From assembly GCF_900129825.1 (NCBI RefSeq), contig NZ_FQWZ01000003.1, positions 364,353 through 428,352 of the forward strand: a stretch of 64,000 nt of DNA, given 5' to 3'. The notes below the pieces were generated by a model. The model was not told where the DNA came from. It worked only from the letters and a program-made list of their open reading frames with translations, and did not search any database. This DNA is from Hydrocarboniphaga daqingensis (GTDB taxonomy: Bacteria; Pseudomonadota; Gammaproteobacteria; Nevskiales; Nevskiaceae). The position numbers and the translations under genes were made by a program. Of the stretch, positions 47,449 through 56,642 are shown piece after piece (within the stretch, counting starts at the first letter, position 1; every line of letters begins with the position of its first letter).

Positions 47449-48509
47449 GTTGAGTCCAGGACCTGCTCCAGCACGGAAATGGGCAACTCGAAGTCACTGC
47501 CGGTCGGATTATGTGCGTCGATCGCGCGGCCAAAGATCAGATCGATGTCGACTGATAAGTGGTGCGCCAGATCCCAGTAGAACAGCGCAGGCATCGTGGA
47601 CGGGCACAGCACGATGAATCGCTTCAGACTGTGACTGAATAGGGCATTGGTCAGCGAAGCTCCCAAAATTCCCACGACGATATCGGCACCGACAAAGGTA
47701 TCGATCTGATCGCTGATCGACATCGAACCACAGTTGACTCGGGTGAATCCTCGCTTCTCCAGCGCCGTCCACACCGCGTCGTCATTGGTCAGCCGTCGAT
47801 TGCCGACATCATCGCGTCCGACAAACAGGCGCCGGGGCGATGCAGACCTGCGAGCCCAACCAGCGAAGGCACGCCGCAGATCAGGAACGCTGGCCGGACT
47901 GTGAACGGCCGGTGGATCGCTGCAAAGCGCCGGCCACCACAACTGAGCAAACCGTACGCTATCGGCGAGGGGCCTGACGGCGACCCCAGGCGCGATCATT
48001 TGGAGCGTTCGCTGCGCAAGATCCAGATTGCGAGGATGGACCCACACCGCGTCAAGCTCGGGTAATGCACGCTGTGCCGCGATGAATCGGGGCAGCGCAT
48101 CCATCAACCAGTGTCCGTAGTTGCCAGCGCCGACTTGACGCAGTAACAGGGCAGGGCGCTCGCTGGTGATGGCTTGTGTGCTCGCCCGCAATCGATCGAA
48201 TTGCTCGTGTGCAGCGCGTTGGTTGGTGGGCCACGGCGCGTGAGGCCCACCAGGGATCGAATCGCTGATCAGTGTGCCGTCGGACGTGAACAGATACCCG
48301 TCGCCGACGACGGTGGCCTCGCTGAACCTCACTAAGCCTTGCCAGCCCAGCACCGCGTCGAGTTGGCCGTAGCGCGCCGCGAACTGGGGTGCAATCGCTT
48401 GGTTCCAGAGCCTTGCAGGGCGGCGTCGATAGGACTGCGACGTCGCATACGTCGTGATTGGCCCGCCGGTGGCGCGCACGTAATCCAAGGCGGAGCTGAT
48501 CGGCGTCAT
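47442..48509 (-). CDS. GT61-family glycosyltransferase
   Basis: 355 residues from ATG 48509. The GT61 (DUF563) motif GNYGHWLMDALPRF lies near residue 128, then RRLFVGRDD, RRLTNDD and the C-terminal VGILGASLTNALFS. Bacterial GT61 members occur in capsule and LPS loci and include xylosyl- and GlcNAc-transferases. The donor is unknown. Confidence 0.85.
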   Translation of the reverse strand: MTPISSALDYVRATGGPITTYATSQSYRRRPARLWNQAIAPQFAARYGQLDAVLGWQGLVRFSEATVVGDGYLFTSDGTLISDSIPGGPHAPWPTNQRAAHEQFDRLRASTQAITSERPALLLRQVGAGNYGHWLMDALPRFIAAQRALPELDAVWVHPRNLDLAQRTLQMIAPGVAVRPLADSVRFAQLWWPALCSDPPAVHSPASVPDLRRAFAGWARRSASPRRLFVGRDDVGNRRLTNDDAVWTALEKRGFTRVNCGSMSISDQIDTFVGADIVVGILGASLTNALFSHSLKRFIVLCPSTMPALFYWDLAHHLSVDIDLIFGRAIDAHNPTGSDFELPISVLEQVLDSTC

Positions 48510-48526
48510 CCGTGACAGTTTAGTGG

Positions 48527-49393
48527 CTAAACGTCGTAGCCCATCGCCGCGATATCCGACGCGAACGACAGAAACAGCGCGCGGTCTTGGTCGTCCGCCT
48601 CGGTCTGCCATCGCCCGATCGACTGCTCTGCGGATTCGGTGGTGCTGTGATGCTCGGTCAGTGGATCGCGCTCGAGAGCCTGTCTGAGCATCTGCCGCAG
48701 ATACGGTAAGTCGTTACGGACGCCGAGCCATTCGAACAAGCGCTGAAAGTAGGCCGCACGCCCTGCCGTGATCGATTCGTAGTTGCACCGGTAGATGCGC
48801 CCAGGAAATGCTTGGCGCAATTGCGTGAACCGGCGCCACGAATACACGATGCTGCGAAACATGGCCTCGTTGCCGTTCGTCTCGCCAAAGCCGGAGGAGT
48901 ACGGCGCCTTGCGGTTGAAAGCCTTCATGGAAAAGTAAACGTCGCGCGGGTCGCGGAACAGAAACAGAGCGCGGCACTGCGGGTCGGTTTCCAGCAGGTG
49001 CGTGCTGAGTTTGATCCCGATGGCCTTCTCGGCGATCCATCTCGGCGTGGTCTTGTCCTGTGCGTCGGCGAGGTGCTTGTAAAAAGCCAGGGCGGCGCCG
49101 GCTGAAGGTGCGTGCCGGGCACCCTGTTCCCGAATCCATTCAATTGCCTCTTGGTCTTCACCCTGGCACGGGGCGTAGGCCACCGGACCATGCGGTTCGG
49201 GCGCCTGGCTGACGCTGACGCTGCCGTTGAGTGCGCCTGCTTCGGCGTATTGGCGAAATCGTGTTTCGTATGGGAAGCGATCACGCACCATGACATCCTG
49301 GTGCTGCGACAGAATCCGCATCGTCAGCGTGCTGCCGGCGCGCCCGGTCGAGCAAAGCAACAGAAACGATGGTGGTTGCGGCAACTCAGACAT
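48527..49393 (-). CDS. sulfotransferase (PAPS-dependent)
   Basis: 288 residues. 5'-phosphosulfate loop LLLCSTGRAGSTLTMRIL at the N-terminus, and 3'-phosphate-binding region ALFLFRDPRDVYFSMKAF near residue 147. It probably transfers sulfate from PAPS to a sugar hydroxyl of the glycan made here. One of four sulfotransferase-like genes in the locus. PAPS synthesis genes (cysDNC) are not in the window. Confidence 0.85.
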   Translation of the reverse strand: MSELPQPPSFLLLCSTGRAGSTLTMRILSQHQDVMVRDRFPYETRFRQYAEAGALNGSVSVSQAPEPHGPVAYAPCQGEDQEAIEWIREQGARHAPSAGAALAFYKHLADAQDKTTPRWIAEKAIGIKLSTHLLETDPQCRALFLFRDPRDVYFSMKAFNRKAPYSSGFGETNGNEAMFRSIVYSWRRFTQLRQAFPGRIYRCNYESITAGRAAYFQRLFEWLGVRNDLPYLRQMLRQALERDPLTEHHSTTESAEQSIGRWQTEADDQDRALFLSFASDIAAMGYDV

Positions 49394-49456
49394 GGCCTTT
49401 CTCAGACAGGGATATCGTTGCCAGCGCTACGTCGTGCGTGCGCCGTGGGCGCTAGC

Positions 49457-50431
49457 CTAGGCCTTGCCGACGTAGGTTCGGGGGCTGTTGTTGACGTCCT
49501 TAACCTCGCCCTTGATGCGCACGCGGACCACGTCACCTTCCTTGAGTCGACGGTCGTCGGGCAACACCAGCCGAAAGCCGCATTCGCCGGTGGGGTGAGC
49601 TTTCTGTGCCAAGTCTTTGCGAAACTGGTTTGCGAGCACCGTTCCCGCGTGTTGGTCATTGATCCAGACGTCGATCGACACGGGTTCCGTGGTGCCTCGC
49701 ATCATGGCCCATCCTGATACGAAGCTGGCTTCTGCGCGGTCTAGGAAGCCGTATCCTCCCCAGGTGCGCGACGTCATCAGATAATCGGCCGGTGTTTCGC
49801 GGACGAAGCGGCGTGCGGCTCGAATGTGTTTCTGGTCGGAAACACCCGCATAGGCGGCCAACTGCCCCACGAAGCGTCCCGGATTCAGCATCGCCTTCTC
49901 ATAGGAGATCAACGCCATTCGCTCGTTGCTCTTGGAGATGATGGCCATCAATTGACGGTACTGCTCTACCGTGTGAGCCATGTTGGCCAGAAGATCGCTG
50001 CGCACCGAGATTCGGTTGCGGTTCGCGATGGCGAAGACGTCCCGGAAAATCACGAGAAACTCGGGATTGCGGAACTGACGCTTGACGCGCTCGATGTGCT
50101 CATAGGCCGATGGGCGCTTCCAGCCCCAAACCTTCCTTTCAGCGTTCTTCTGTGCGATTAGAGATTTGAGGCGGTTCGTGTCCTTGCCTTCTACCGCCTC
50201 GCTCAGCGCGACGTCCTCGTAGACGGTATTGGGCTTACCGCCCATGCCCATATCGATGCCGAGGTGATGGAGAGCGCCCGATACCATCGTCGTGCCGCTG
50301 CGCGCCACGCCGAGCACGATCAGCGTCCGTTCGGCGGGCGGCGGGCCGGGCCAGTTGATGCGAAGAAAGCCCGTGTTATCGAGCTTGGAGAGGTCGAGCT
50401 CGGGTGGAGCTTGGGTGGTTTGGGCGGTCAA
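49457..50431 (-). CDS. sulfotransferase with C-terminal GWA-type module
   Basis: 324 residues. PAPS loop LIVLGVARSGTTMVSGAL at 38-55, a KVWGWKRPSAYEHI region near 100, and FLVIFRDVFAIANRNR near 125-140 as the second phosphate site. From about residue 230 a separate beta-rich module begins: SGWAMMRGTTEPVSIDVW, later KAHPTGECGFRLVLP. The same module forms the N-terminus of the ABC permease at 56642 in this operon. Similar modules occur in other glycan enzymes and may bind substrate or anchor the protein; function unproven. Eight bases separate it from the GT2 gene. Confidence 0.85.
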   Translation of the reverse strand: MTAQTTQAPPELDLSKLDNTGFLRINWPGPPPAERTLIVLGVARSGTTMVSGALHHLGIDMGMGGKPNTVYEDVALSEAVEGKDTNRLKSLIAQKNAERKVWGWKRPSAYEHIERVKRQFRNPEFLVIFRDVFAIANRNRISVRSDLLANMAHTVEQYRQLMAIISKSNERMALISYEKAMLNPGRFVGQLAAYAGVSDQKHIRAARRFVRETPADYLMTSRTWGGYGFLDRAEASFVSGWAMMRGTTEPVSIDVWINDQHAGTVLANQFRKDLAQKAHPTGECGFRLVLPDDRRLKEGDVVRVRIKGEVKDVNNSPRTYVGKA

Positions 50432-50438
50432 GTTGGGA

Positions 50439-52811
50439 TCAGCGTGCGTCGAGTTGCAGGTAATGGGGCGCTTCCAAAGACAGTGACAAGTCTTCGTGCT
50501 CCAGCGTCAGGCACGGGTTGTAGCTCCGGTCATGCAGCAGCAGATCACGCCAACGGGTTTTCATGTACTGAACTTCGGCGGCGAAGCGCAGCCGCTTTTC
50601 GGGAGTGTCCTCCTGCCCTCTGGACAGAGACTCAAAATGCAGGAGTTCGGCGTAAGGGGTCCACACGGTCCGTAGCTTGCGTTCTGCCAACCGCAAGCAA
50701 AAGTCCACGTCATTGAACGCCACCGCCAGATTGACTTCGTCCAGGCCCCCCAACGCTAGATAGTCGGCCTTCTTCACTAGCAAACAGGCGCCCGTTACGG
50801 CGGAGACGGTCTGTGGCAGGACCAGCCGGCCGAAGTAACCCAAATGGTGGCGCGGATAGTACTTGTGGCTGTGGCCGGCGACGCCGCCGACCCCAAGGAT
50901 GACGCCTGCATGTTGAATGCGTCCATCGGGGTACATCAGCTTGGCACCGACAGCGCCGACACCGGGCTGGTAAAGCCGCGGAACCATCTCGTTGAGCCAG
51001 TCACCTGTCAGAACTTCGACGTCATCATTGAGCATCAATAGGACGTCGCCTATCGCTTCCTTTGCTCCGAGATTGTTGACCGCGGAAAAATTGAACGGAG
51101 CGTCGTAGCTAATCACGCGAACACGACGATCCAGCTGATAGCGCGACAACAACGACAGCGTGCGGGGGTCCGCGCACTGGTTATCGATGATCAGAATCTC
51201 GTAAGCCGGGTACAGCGTGCGCCTCAGGATGCTGTCGATGCAGCGCTCAAGCGCATCACCCCCGTCGCGCGTCGGAATCATGATGGACACGAGGGGGGCG
51301 GGCGACGGCATTGGGTACCGAACCCGATAACTGGTCGGAAACGGCCCGTCAGAAACGTGGGCACCGATCGGCGCCATGTGCTCACTCAGCGCAGCGATCC
51401 CGCTCGGATGTGCGCCGGCTTTGGCTCCGAGGACTTGGGCGGTCGAGCCGTGTGACTTTCGCCAGTGATAGAGCACACCGGGTACATGAACAATCTGATC
51501 CGGTCTTATGGCATCAACGCAGCGCAGTACGAGGTCGTAGTCTTGACTGCCATCGAATCCGGCTCTGAAGCCGCCGACCGCTTCGACCACGTCGCGTCGC
51601 ACCACCAGCATATGACCGAAGTAGTTGATTGAGTGCAGTAAGTCCGGATTCCACGCCGGCTTGAAATGCGGCTCGCAGCGCTGACCGTTCTCGTCGATCT
51701 TATCCTCGTCGGAGTAGAGCAACGCGGCTTCAGGAAACTGTCGAAGCGCACGGGCCATACGGTCCAGTGCCCAGCGCGCAAGGGTGTCGTCTTGGTCGAG
51801 GAACGCGATGTAGTCCCCGGTCGCCGATGTCAGCGCGGCGGATGAAGCACGCGCAATACCACCGTTGACGACATGGCGCTGAACTTTGAGCCGGGGCTCC
51901 CGCTCCGCCAGCTCGGAAATCTGGGTCCAGACATCGGGTTCGGTTGATGCGTCATCGCAGATACACAGTTCCCAGTGGGGATAGGTCTGTGCCATCACCG
52001 ACGCGATGGCCTCGATCAGCTGCGCAAGCTCTGGGTTATAGACCGGCATTACGATCGAGAATGTAGGACCTTCCTCTTTGGCCGCCTTCATCGCCATCCG
52101 ATCGCAATCGTCTTCGGTGGGCTCGACAGAATTCACCCAATCGCGGTAGTCAACGATGCGCTGATAGGGCTGCAGCAGGGGGCGATTGGCCACACCACGA
52201 AGCTGCCAGTAAAGAGGTGAAAGACGGTGACGTGTGCGGCGGTAGATGCCACGTAGCGTCAGGATGAATTGGTCCGCGAGGCCTAGAGAGGTAATCGAAA
52301 GGCAGCCCAAGCTAAACGGGCCAGCGTGCTCGGTCGGATCTAAACGCAGCCGGCGCAAGCCCAGCGGCATGAAGCAGACGCATTCGATTTCGCCGCGGTG
52401 TCCTGCGATACCCAACAACACCTGAGTGCGCTCGCTGAACCCCCCGCGGCTGTCTCGATACAGCTTCACGCAGCCGCTGCCTCGTAGCGCATCGACCGAC
52501 ACCCGAACGCGACACCAGCCCCGTGGGAGGCGCCACCATGGCAGCGCGACGGCAAAACATGGATCGGCATCGATGGCGACCCAGGCCGACCCGACTGGTT
52601 CCAGTGGCAGCCCTTCTTCGTACTCGGGATGTTCTTCCAGACCGCGTAACGGGCGCAGGGGCAAGGCGCCCGATCGGGCAAACGGCTTGAACAACAGAAT
52701 AATCAGCCCAACCCACCACCGGACAATAAAACCAAGCGCCCCGTGATCGAGGCGGGCGAGGCTATGCCGAAGTACGGAGCGTAAGGAGGGCGCGATCCCC
52801 GATAGCGGCAT
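50439..52811 (-). CDS. large two-domain GT2 glycosyltransferase
   Basis: 790 residues. The N-terminal ~220 residues contain one membrane-like segment (ALGFIVRWWVGLIILLF) and a beta-rich region. Two GT-A domains follow. The first has FSIVMPVYNPELAQLIEAI, YIAFLDQDDTLARWAL and YSDEDKID. The second has VSIMIPTRDGGDALERCI, LMLNDDVEVL and a GACLLVKKADY acceptor region ending FNDVDFCLRL. Architecture resembles O-antigen enzymes of the WsaE/RfbC type that build alternating linkages, so it may make most of the backbone. Sugars unknown. Confidence 0.9.
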   Translation of the reverse strand: MPLSGIAPSLRSVLRHSLARLDHGALGFIVRWWVGLIILLFKPFARSGALPLRPLRGLEEHPEYEEGLPLEPVGSAWVAIDADPCFAVALPWWRLPRGWCRVRVSVDALRGSGCVKLYRDSRGGFSERTQVLLGIAGHRGEIECVCFMPLGLRRLRLDPTEHAGPFSLGCLSITSLGLADQFILTLRGIYRRTRHRLSPLYWQLRGVANRPLLQPYQRIVDYRDWVNSVEPTEDDCDRMAMKAAKEEGPTFSIVMPVYNPELAQLIEAIASVMAQTYPHWELCICDDASTEPDVWTQISELAEREPRLKVQRHVVNGGIARASSAALTSATGDYIAFLDQDDTLARWALDRMARALRQFPEAALLYSDEDKIDENGQRCEPHFKPAWNPDLLHSINYFGHMLVVRRDVVEAVGGFRAGFDGSQDYDLVLRCVDAIRPDQIVHVPGVLYHWRKSHGSTAQVLGAKAGAHPSGIAALSEHMAPIGAHVSDGPFPTSYRVRYPMPSPAPLVSIMIPTRDGGDALERCIDSILRRTLYPAYEILIIDNQCADPRTLSLLSRYQLDRRVRVISYDAPFNFSAVNNLGAKEAIGDVLLMLNDDVEVLTGDWLNEMVPRLYQPGVGAVGAKLMYPDGRIQHAGVILGVGGVAGHSHKYYPRHHLGYFGRLVLPQTVSAVTGACLLVKKADYLALGGLDEVNLAVAFNDVDFCLRLAERKLRTVWTPYAELLHFESLSRGQEDTPEKRLRFAAEVQYMKTRWRDLLLHDRSYNPCLTLEHEDLSLSLEAPHYLQLDAR

Positions 52812-52873
52812 CCCCTACCAGCCTGTACAGCCGTCGCCCGTTGGTTGGCAACTCAGGCCACTGCGAAGTCGGG

Positions 52874-53074
52874 TCACTTCTGTCCGGAGATACGCCGGTG
52901 TTCGTTGAAAACGGCGTCGTGGATCAGCGTGAACGCGCGGGCGATCTGGGCTGCATCATGATCCAGCGTGTTCTGCCGCACGCGGGGGTCGGGCTGCAAA
53001 GACAGCGTCTTCGACTCAAGCGCCGCGACCACGATCTTGCAGGCGATGTCCATCGTGCTGGACTGAGTTTCCAT
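52874..53074 (-). CDS. small protein of unknown function inside the capsule operon
   Basis: 66 residues from ATG 53074, preceded by the strong Shine-Dalgarno AAGAAGGGA at good spacing. The sequence METQSSTMDIACKIVVAALE, later DHDAAQIARAFTLIHDAVF, looks helical and soluble, with no signal peptide or membrane segment. It lies between kpsD and the GT2 gene on the same strand. I do not recognise a family; position and RBS argue that it is real. Confidence 0.6.
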   Translation of the reverse strand: METQSSTMDIACKIVVAALESKTLSLQPDPRVRQNTLDHDAAQIARAFTLIHDAVFNEHRRISGQK

Positions 53075-53116
53075 CAATTGATCCCTTCTTATTTGATTGT
53101 AGATTGGCGGTCGATA

Positions 53117-54838
53117 TTACAGCCTAGCTACGACACCGGCCGCAATCGCGATTTGGTAGATGACTTGGATGATGTCCTTCGAGAACTGGAACTTCTTGCT
53201 GTCAACGGTCGGCAGCACCAGTACTTCGTCTCCCGGATTGACCAGAGTGCCGGAGCCCTGCGTGATCTCACCTGATGGACTGATCACGAGGATTCTATCG
53301 CTCGACGACCTCTGGAGCACACCGCCGGCTTGCTCAACGTAATCACCCGCATCCTGCCGCTTGCGCCAGATGAACGAGTTGGGCAAATACACCTCGCCGT
53401 GGACCTGCACCACGTTGCTGACGCGTGGAATGCGCAGCACGTCGCCGTCTTCGAGCGCAATCGTGCTGGGGTCGACGCCCGCATACAACACAACTTGGCC
53501 CTTGGGCTGGATCAACTTCGCGCGCTCGACGAACTGCAGCACGAGCGCCGCCTCCTTGGACCGGAGTTCTGCTTCCTCCGGCGTCCAGGATCTGGCGTTG
53601 AGCACGGATTGCTCCAGCTTCTGCAGTGTCTCATCGAGAACCTGCTTCTGACGCTCGGCAACCGTCTTTCTAAACAGTTGTAGGCCGGCGCTGTTGGACT
53701 GGGCGGAATACTGGATCTGCTTCAGCAGGTCGGCCAGCGTGGCCTCGTAGGGCAAAACGTAAAAACCAGCGCTCTCATGTTCACCTTCTACCGCGACGGC
53801 AATTTGCTTTACCAGCCGGTCGGCCGTCACTTCGATCTCGTCGCCGGTCTTGGCCTCGGTATCGAGAAATGGATCGTTGACCGGGACGTAGAACGCGTCG
53901 CGCTTGGGGCCGACGTTGCGAGCAAGGCGTACGTGAGTGGCGCGCCCGCTGATGCCGGCAATCGATAGCAAGTCGCGGATCACGGTCCCGGGTTTGAACT
54001 CGAACTGAGCCGTGTTGGTGACGAGGCCCGATATCTTCACGCTCGGCCCAGACGGCCCGACGAACACGCTGTCGCCATCCTTGAGCTGGGGGGCCGGCAG
54101 GAAGCCTTCGGTCATGAACCGATACAGATCGACTTGGCTGACGACCTGACCGCCGCGCAGCAGGCGGACGTCCAGGTAACTGCCCGTCTTTGGATTGATG
54201 CCGCCGGCGCGATCGAGAAAAGTCAGGATCGAATCCGATGCAAAGCCTGGGTAGAGGCCAGGGCGTTGCACGAAGCCCGACACGAATACCTTGACCGGTA
54301 CGGCGGCTGCCAGCGTCGCGTAAACGCCGACGTCCGCCTTGAATACCGAGCGAATGCGGTTTTCCACCGTCTCGTTGAGCCGTTCGTTGGGGACGTTGGC
54401 AACTTGAACCGGGCCTACTTTGGGCACAAATACATTGCCTTGGGCGTCGACCGTCAATTCCAGTTGGTTTTCGACGGCACCCCACATCCGCAGCGCAATC
54501 GTATCGCCGACGCTGATGATGTAGTTGGGATTGAAGCCTTTGAACGACTCCCGCGCAAAATTGCCTTGGAACAAGACCTGGCCAAAGACCGGATTCGTAC
54601 TGAGCGTGGTCTCGACGATCTGAGAGGCGGTCGTCACCCCCGTCGTCGTTGCGAAGTCATCGAAGTCAGACGGCGTTGGCAGATTGACGGTGCCGGCCCG
54701 AGGAGCGACACCGGCCGGCGCTGGCGCTGCACTGCTACTTGAGGCAGGCGCAAGGCGTGCAGGGGCAGTCTGAGCCCATGCCGGGTTGCCCAACATGGCC
54801 GCAAGGCTCGCGATGAAAACCAAATGGCGGGTACGCAT
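53117..54838 (-). CDS. kpsD: polysaccharide export outer-membrane protein (KpsD/Wza type, SLBB domains)
   Basis: 573 residues with signal peptide (FIASLAAMLGNPAWAQ), no lipobox. Poly_export domain from about 100 (YIISVGDTIALRMWG), followed by several SLBB-like repeats, and VVQVHGEVYLPNSFIW and a C-terminal segment DIIQVIYQIAIAAGVV. Length equals KpsD rather than lipoprotein Wza. It forms the periplasmic/outer-membrane channel for ABC-exported capsule and follows kpsE closely. Confidence 0.9.
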   Translation of the reverse strand: MRTRHLVFIASLAAMLGNPAWAQTAPARLAPASSSSAAPAPAGVAPRAGTVNLPTPSDFDDFATTTGVTTASQIVETTLSTNPVFGQVLFQGNFARESFKGFNPNYIISVGDTIALRMWGAVENQLELTVDAQGNVFVPKVGPVQVANVPNERLNETVENRIRSVFKADVGVYATLAAAVPVKVFVSGFVQRPGLYPGFASDSILTFLDRAGGINPKTGSYLDVRLLRGGQVVSQVDLYRFMTEGFLPAPQLKDGDSVFVGPSGPSVKISGLVTNTAQFEFKPGTVIRDLLSIAGISGRATHVRLARNVGPKRDAFYVPVNDPFLDTEAKTGDEIEVTADRLVKQIAVAVEGEHESAGFYVLPYEATLADLLKQIQYSAQSNSAGLQLFRKTVAERQKQVLDETLQKLEQSVLNARSWTPEEAELRSKEAALVLQFVERAKLIQPKGQVVLYAGVDPSTIALEDGDVLRIPRVSNVVQVHGEVYLPNSFIWRKRQDAGDYVEQAGGVLQRSSSDRILVISPSGEITQGSGTLVNPGDEVLVLPTVDSKKFQFSKDIIQVIYQIAIAAGVVARL

Positions 54839-54843
54839 GCTTC

Positions 54844-55980
54844 TTATTCCTGATGGTCGCGAATCGTGGCAATGATCAGGCCGCCGATCGCATAGAGCAG
54901 ATTCAACACAATGAAAATCGTCGCCACGTTGTACAGCGATTCCGGCTCCGTCGACTTGTCCGGCATCGTCGGCGGAGAGATCAGCACCAGGAACTTGACC
55001 TTGCGGGTCGCATCAATGCGTGCTGTTTCCAGTGTACGCACACCCGTCTGGTAGATATCGGCGGCGATCTGCTGATTCAGTTTGACTTCCTGAAAGTCCA
55101 GCATCTGTTGATTGATCTTCTTGTCCTCGAGTCCACCGACCTGCTTGTCGCGCTCCTGGGCAATCTGCCGTTCCAGGGCTGCGATTTTGGTCTTGGTGGC
55201 AACAACCTCGGCCGCTGACTCGCTCAGGTAGGTGGTCAGTGCCTTCAGCGTGGTTCGCTCGCGCGCCAGGTCGCCTTGAAGCGAACCGATAATGCGGGTC
55301 AGCGTTTCGTTCTCGACCTCCGCACTGAACATGTTCCGTTTGTCTTGAATGTCAATGACATCCGCGGATGCCTTCTTAAGCCGCTCGTAGACCGATTCCA
55401 ATTCGCGCTGAGCGAAGTCGATTTGCTCGCGGGCCAAGGCTTGGCTCACTTCGTTTACAAACTGTTCCGAGCGTTTGACGATTGCGGACGCGACTTTCTG
55501 GGCGTACTCACGAGAACTCCCTTGCACCGCCAACTCGATGGTCATCGACTCTTCATTGATTTCCGTCGTAACGCGGTCGAGATAGAAGGCAAGGAAGTCT
55601 TCCTTCGATGCCGTCGGCGACATCCTGGAAAACCAGTCGGATGCATCGCTTGAATAATGCGCGCGTAATTGAACCTCACTTTCGAGGTAATCCAACATCG
55701 CCGGCGACTCGATAAAGCGTTGGATCAGCAGGGCGTCCTGCAGGGCATTGCCACCACCGAGTCCTAGCACATTGAGTGCGATCGACGGAGCCGTCGAGGC
55801 CGATCCATTCTGAACCAGTACCGAAGCCTCACTCACGTACCGATCGGTGCTGATGAACCCGTAATAAATCGCGAACAAAAAGCAGGGCAACAGGACGAGT
55901 GTCGAATATGCCCGGTGTCCGCGAATATAATCAACGATGCTTTTCAGCAGTCGCATTGGTGCTTCAATAAGGCCCTTCAC
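54844..55980 (-). CDS. kpsE: capsule export inner-membrane protein (KpsE/BexC type)
   Basis: 378 residues. N-terminal helix STLVLLPCFLFAIYYGF, a periplasmic Wzz-type domain with a long coiled coil (about 170-300), and C-terminal helix NVATIFIVLNLLYAIGGLIIATI; the PCP-3 layout without a kinase. Links KpsMT with KpsD. Overlaps kpsT by four bases. Confidence 0.92.
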   Translation of the reverse strand: MKGLIEAPMRLLKSIVDYIRGHRAYSTLVLLPCFLFAIYYGFISTDRYVSEASVLVQNGSASTAPSIALNVLGLGGGNALQDALLIQRFIESPAMLDYLESEVQLRAHYSSDASDWFSRMSPTASKEDFLAFYLDRVTTEINEESMTIELAVQGSSREYAQKVASAIVKRSEQFVNEVSQALAREQIDFAQRELESVYERLKKASADVIDIQDKRNMFSAEVENETLTRIIGSLQGDLARERTTLKALTTYLSESAAEVVATKTKIAALERQIAQERDKQVGGLEDKKINQQMLDFQEVKLNQQIAADIYQTGVRTLETARIDATRKVKFLVLISPPTMPDKSTEPESLYNVATIFIVLNLLYAIGGLIIATIRDHQE

Positions 55981-56642
55981 GCGGTTTCCTTCTTGTATTC
56001 AGTAATTGCCTGATTGATGTCATTGAAGTACTTCACAGTACCGTTGTGAACATACAGCCCGACATCACACCACTGGCGAAGCGTTTCAAGACTGTGGCTG
56101 ATCAGGATAATGCTAGACCGACCGCGTTTGCTTTGAAAAATAGCATCAGATCGGAGTCTGAAAGACTCATCACCGACACCGGTGAGCTCGTCGATCAGGT
56201 AATACTCGTAGTCGTAGGCCATGCTGATCGCAAAGGCCAAGCGCGCACGCATGCCGGTTGAATAGGATTGCGTGGGCTGGTCGAAGAAGGGGCCGATATC
56301 AGCCAGTGCGCGGATGTACTCGACTCGCGCTGCCTGCGTCTTGTAGTCATCGCCGCGGATGCGGCAGATAAACCGAGCTGAGTCGCGCCCCGACAACTGC
56401 GGTAAAAAGCCGGATTGCAAGCCGATCGGCGGCGATATCAAGCCTTCGCAGGTGATGCGACCCTGGTCAGGCTGATCCATTTTTGAAAGCAAGCGGACCA
56501 GCGTGCTCTTGCCGGCACCATTTCGACCCACGATTCCGATGTTGGTCTTGCCCGGCAGCGTCAGCCATAGATCACGGTAGACGTGATGCCGCTTGCCGTT
56601 CGGCAGTTTGTACGACTTGTATACGCCCTCGACTTTGATCAT
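55977..56642 (-). CDS. kpsT: capsule ABC transporter ATPase (KpsT/CtrD type)
   Basis: 221 residues from ATG 56642. Walker A GRNGAGKSTL near 43, signature YSTGMRARLAFAI and Walker B YYLIDELTGVGD. The short length, with no C-terminal carbohydrate-binding domain, separates it from O-antigen Wzt proteins and places it with group 2/3 capsule exporters. The TAATG junction with the permease means translational coupling. Confidence 0.95.
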   Translation of the reverse strand: MIKVEGVYKSYKLPNGKRHHVYRDLWLTLPGKTNIGIVGRNGAGKSTLVRLLSKMDQPDQGRITCEGLISPPIGLQSGFLPQLSGRDSARFICRIRGDDYKTQAARVEYIRALADIGPFFDQPTQSYSTGMRARLAFAISMAYDYEYYLIDELTGVGDESFRLRSDAIFQSKRGRSSIILISHSLETLRQWCDVGLYVHNGTVKYFNDINQAITEYKKETA

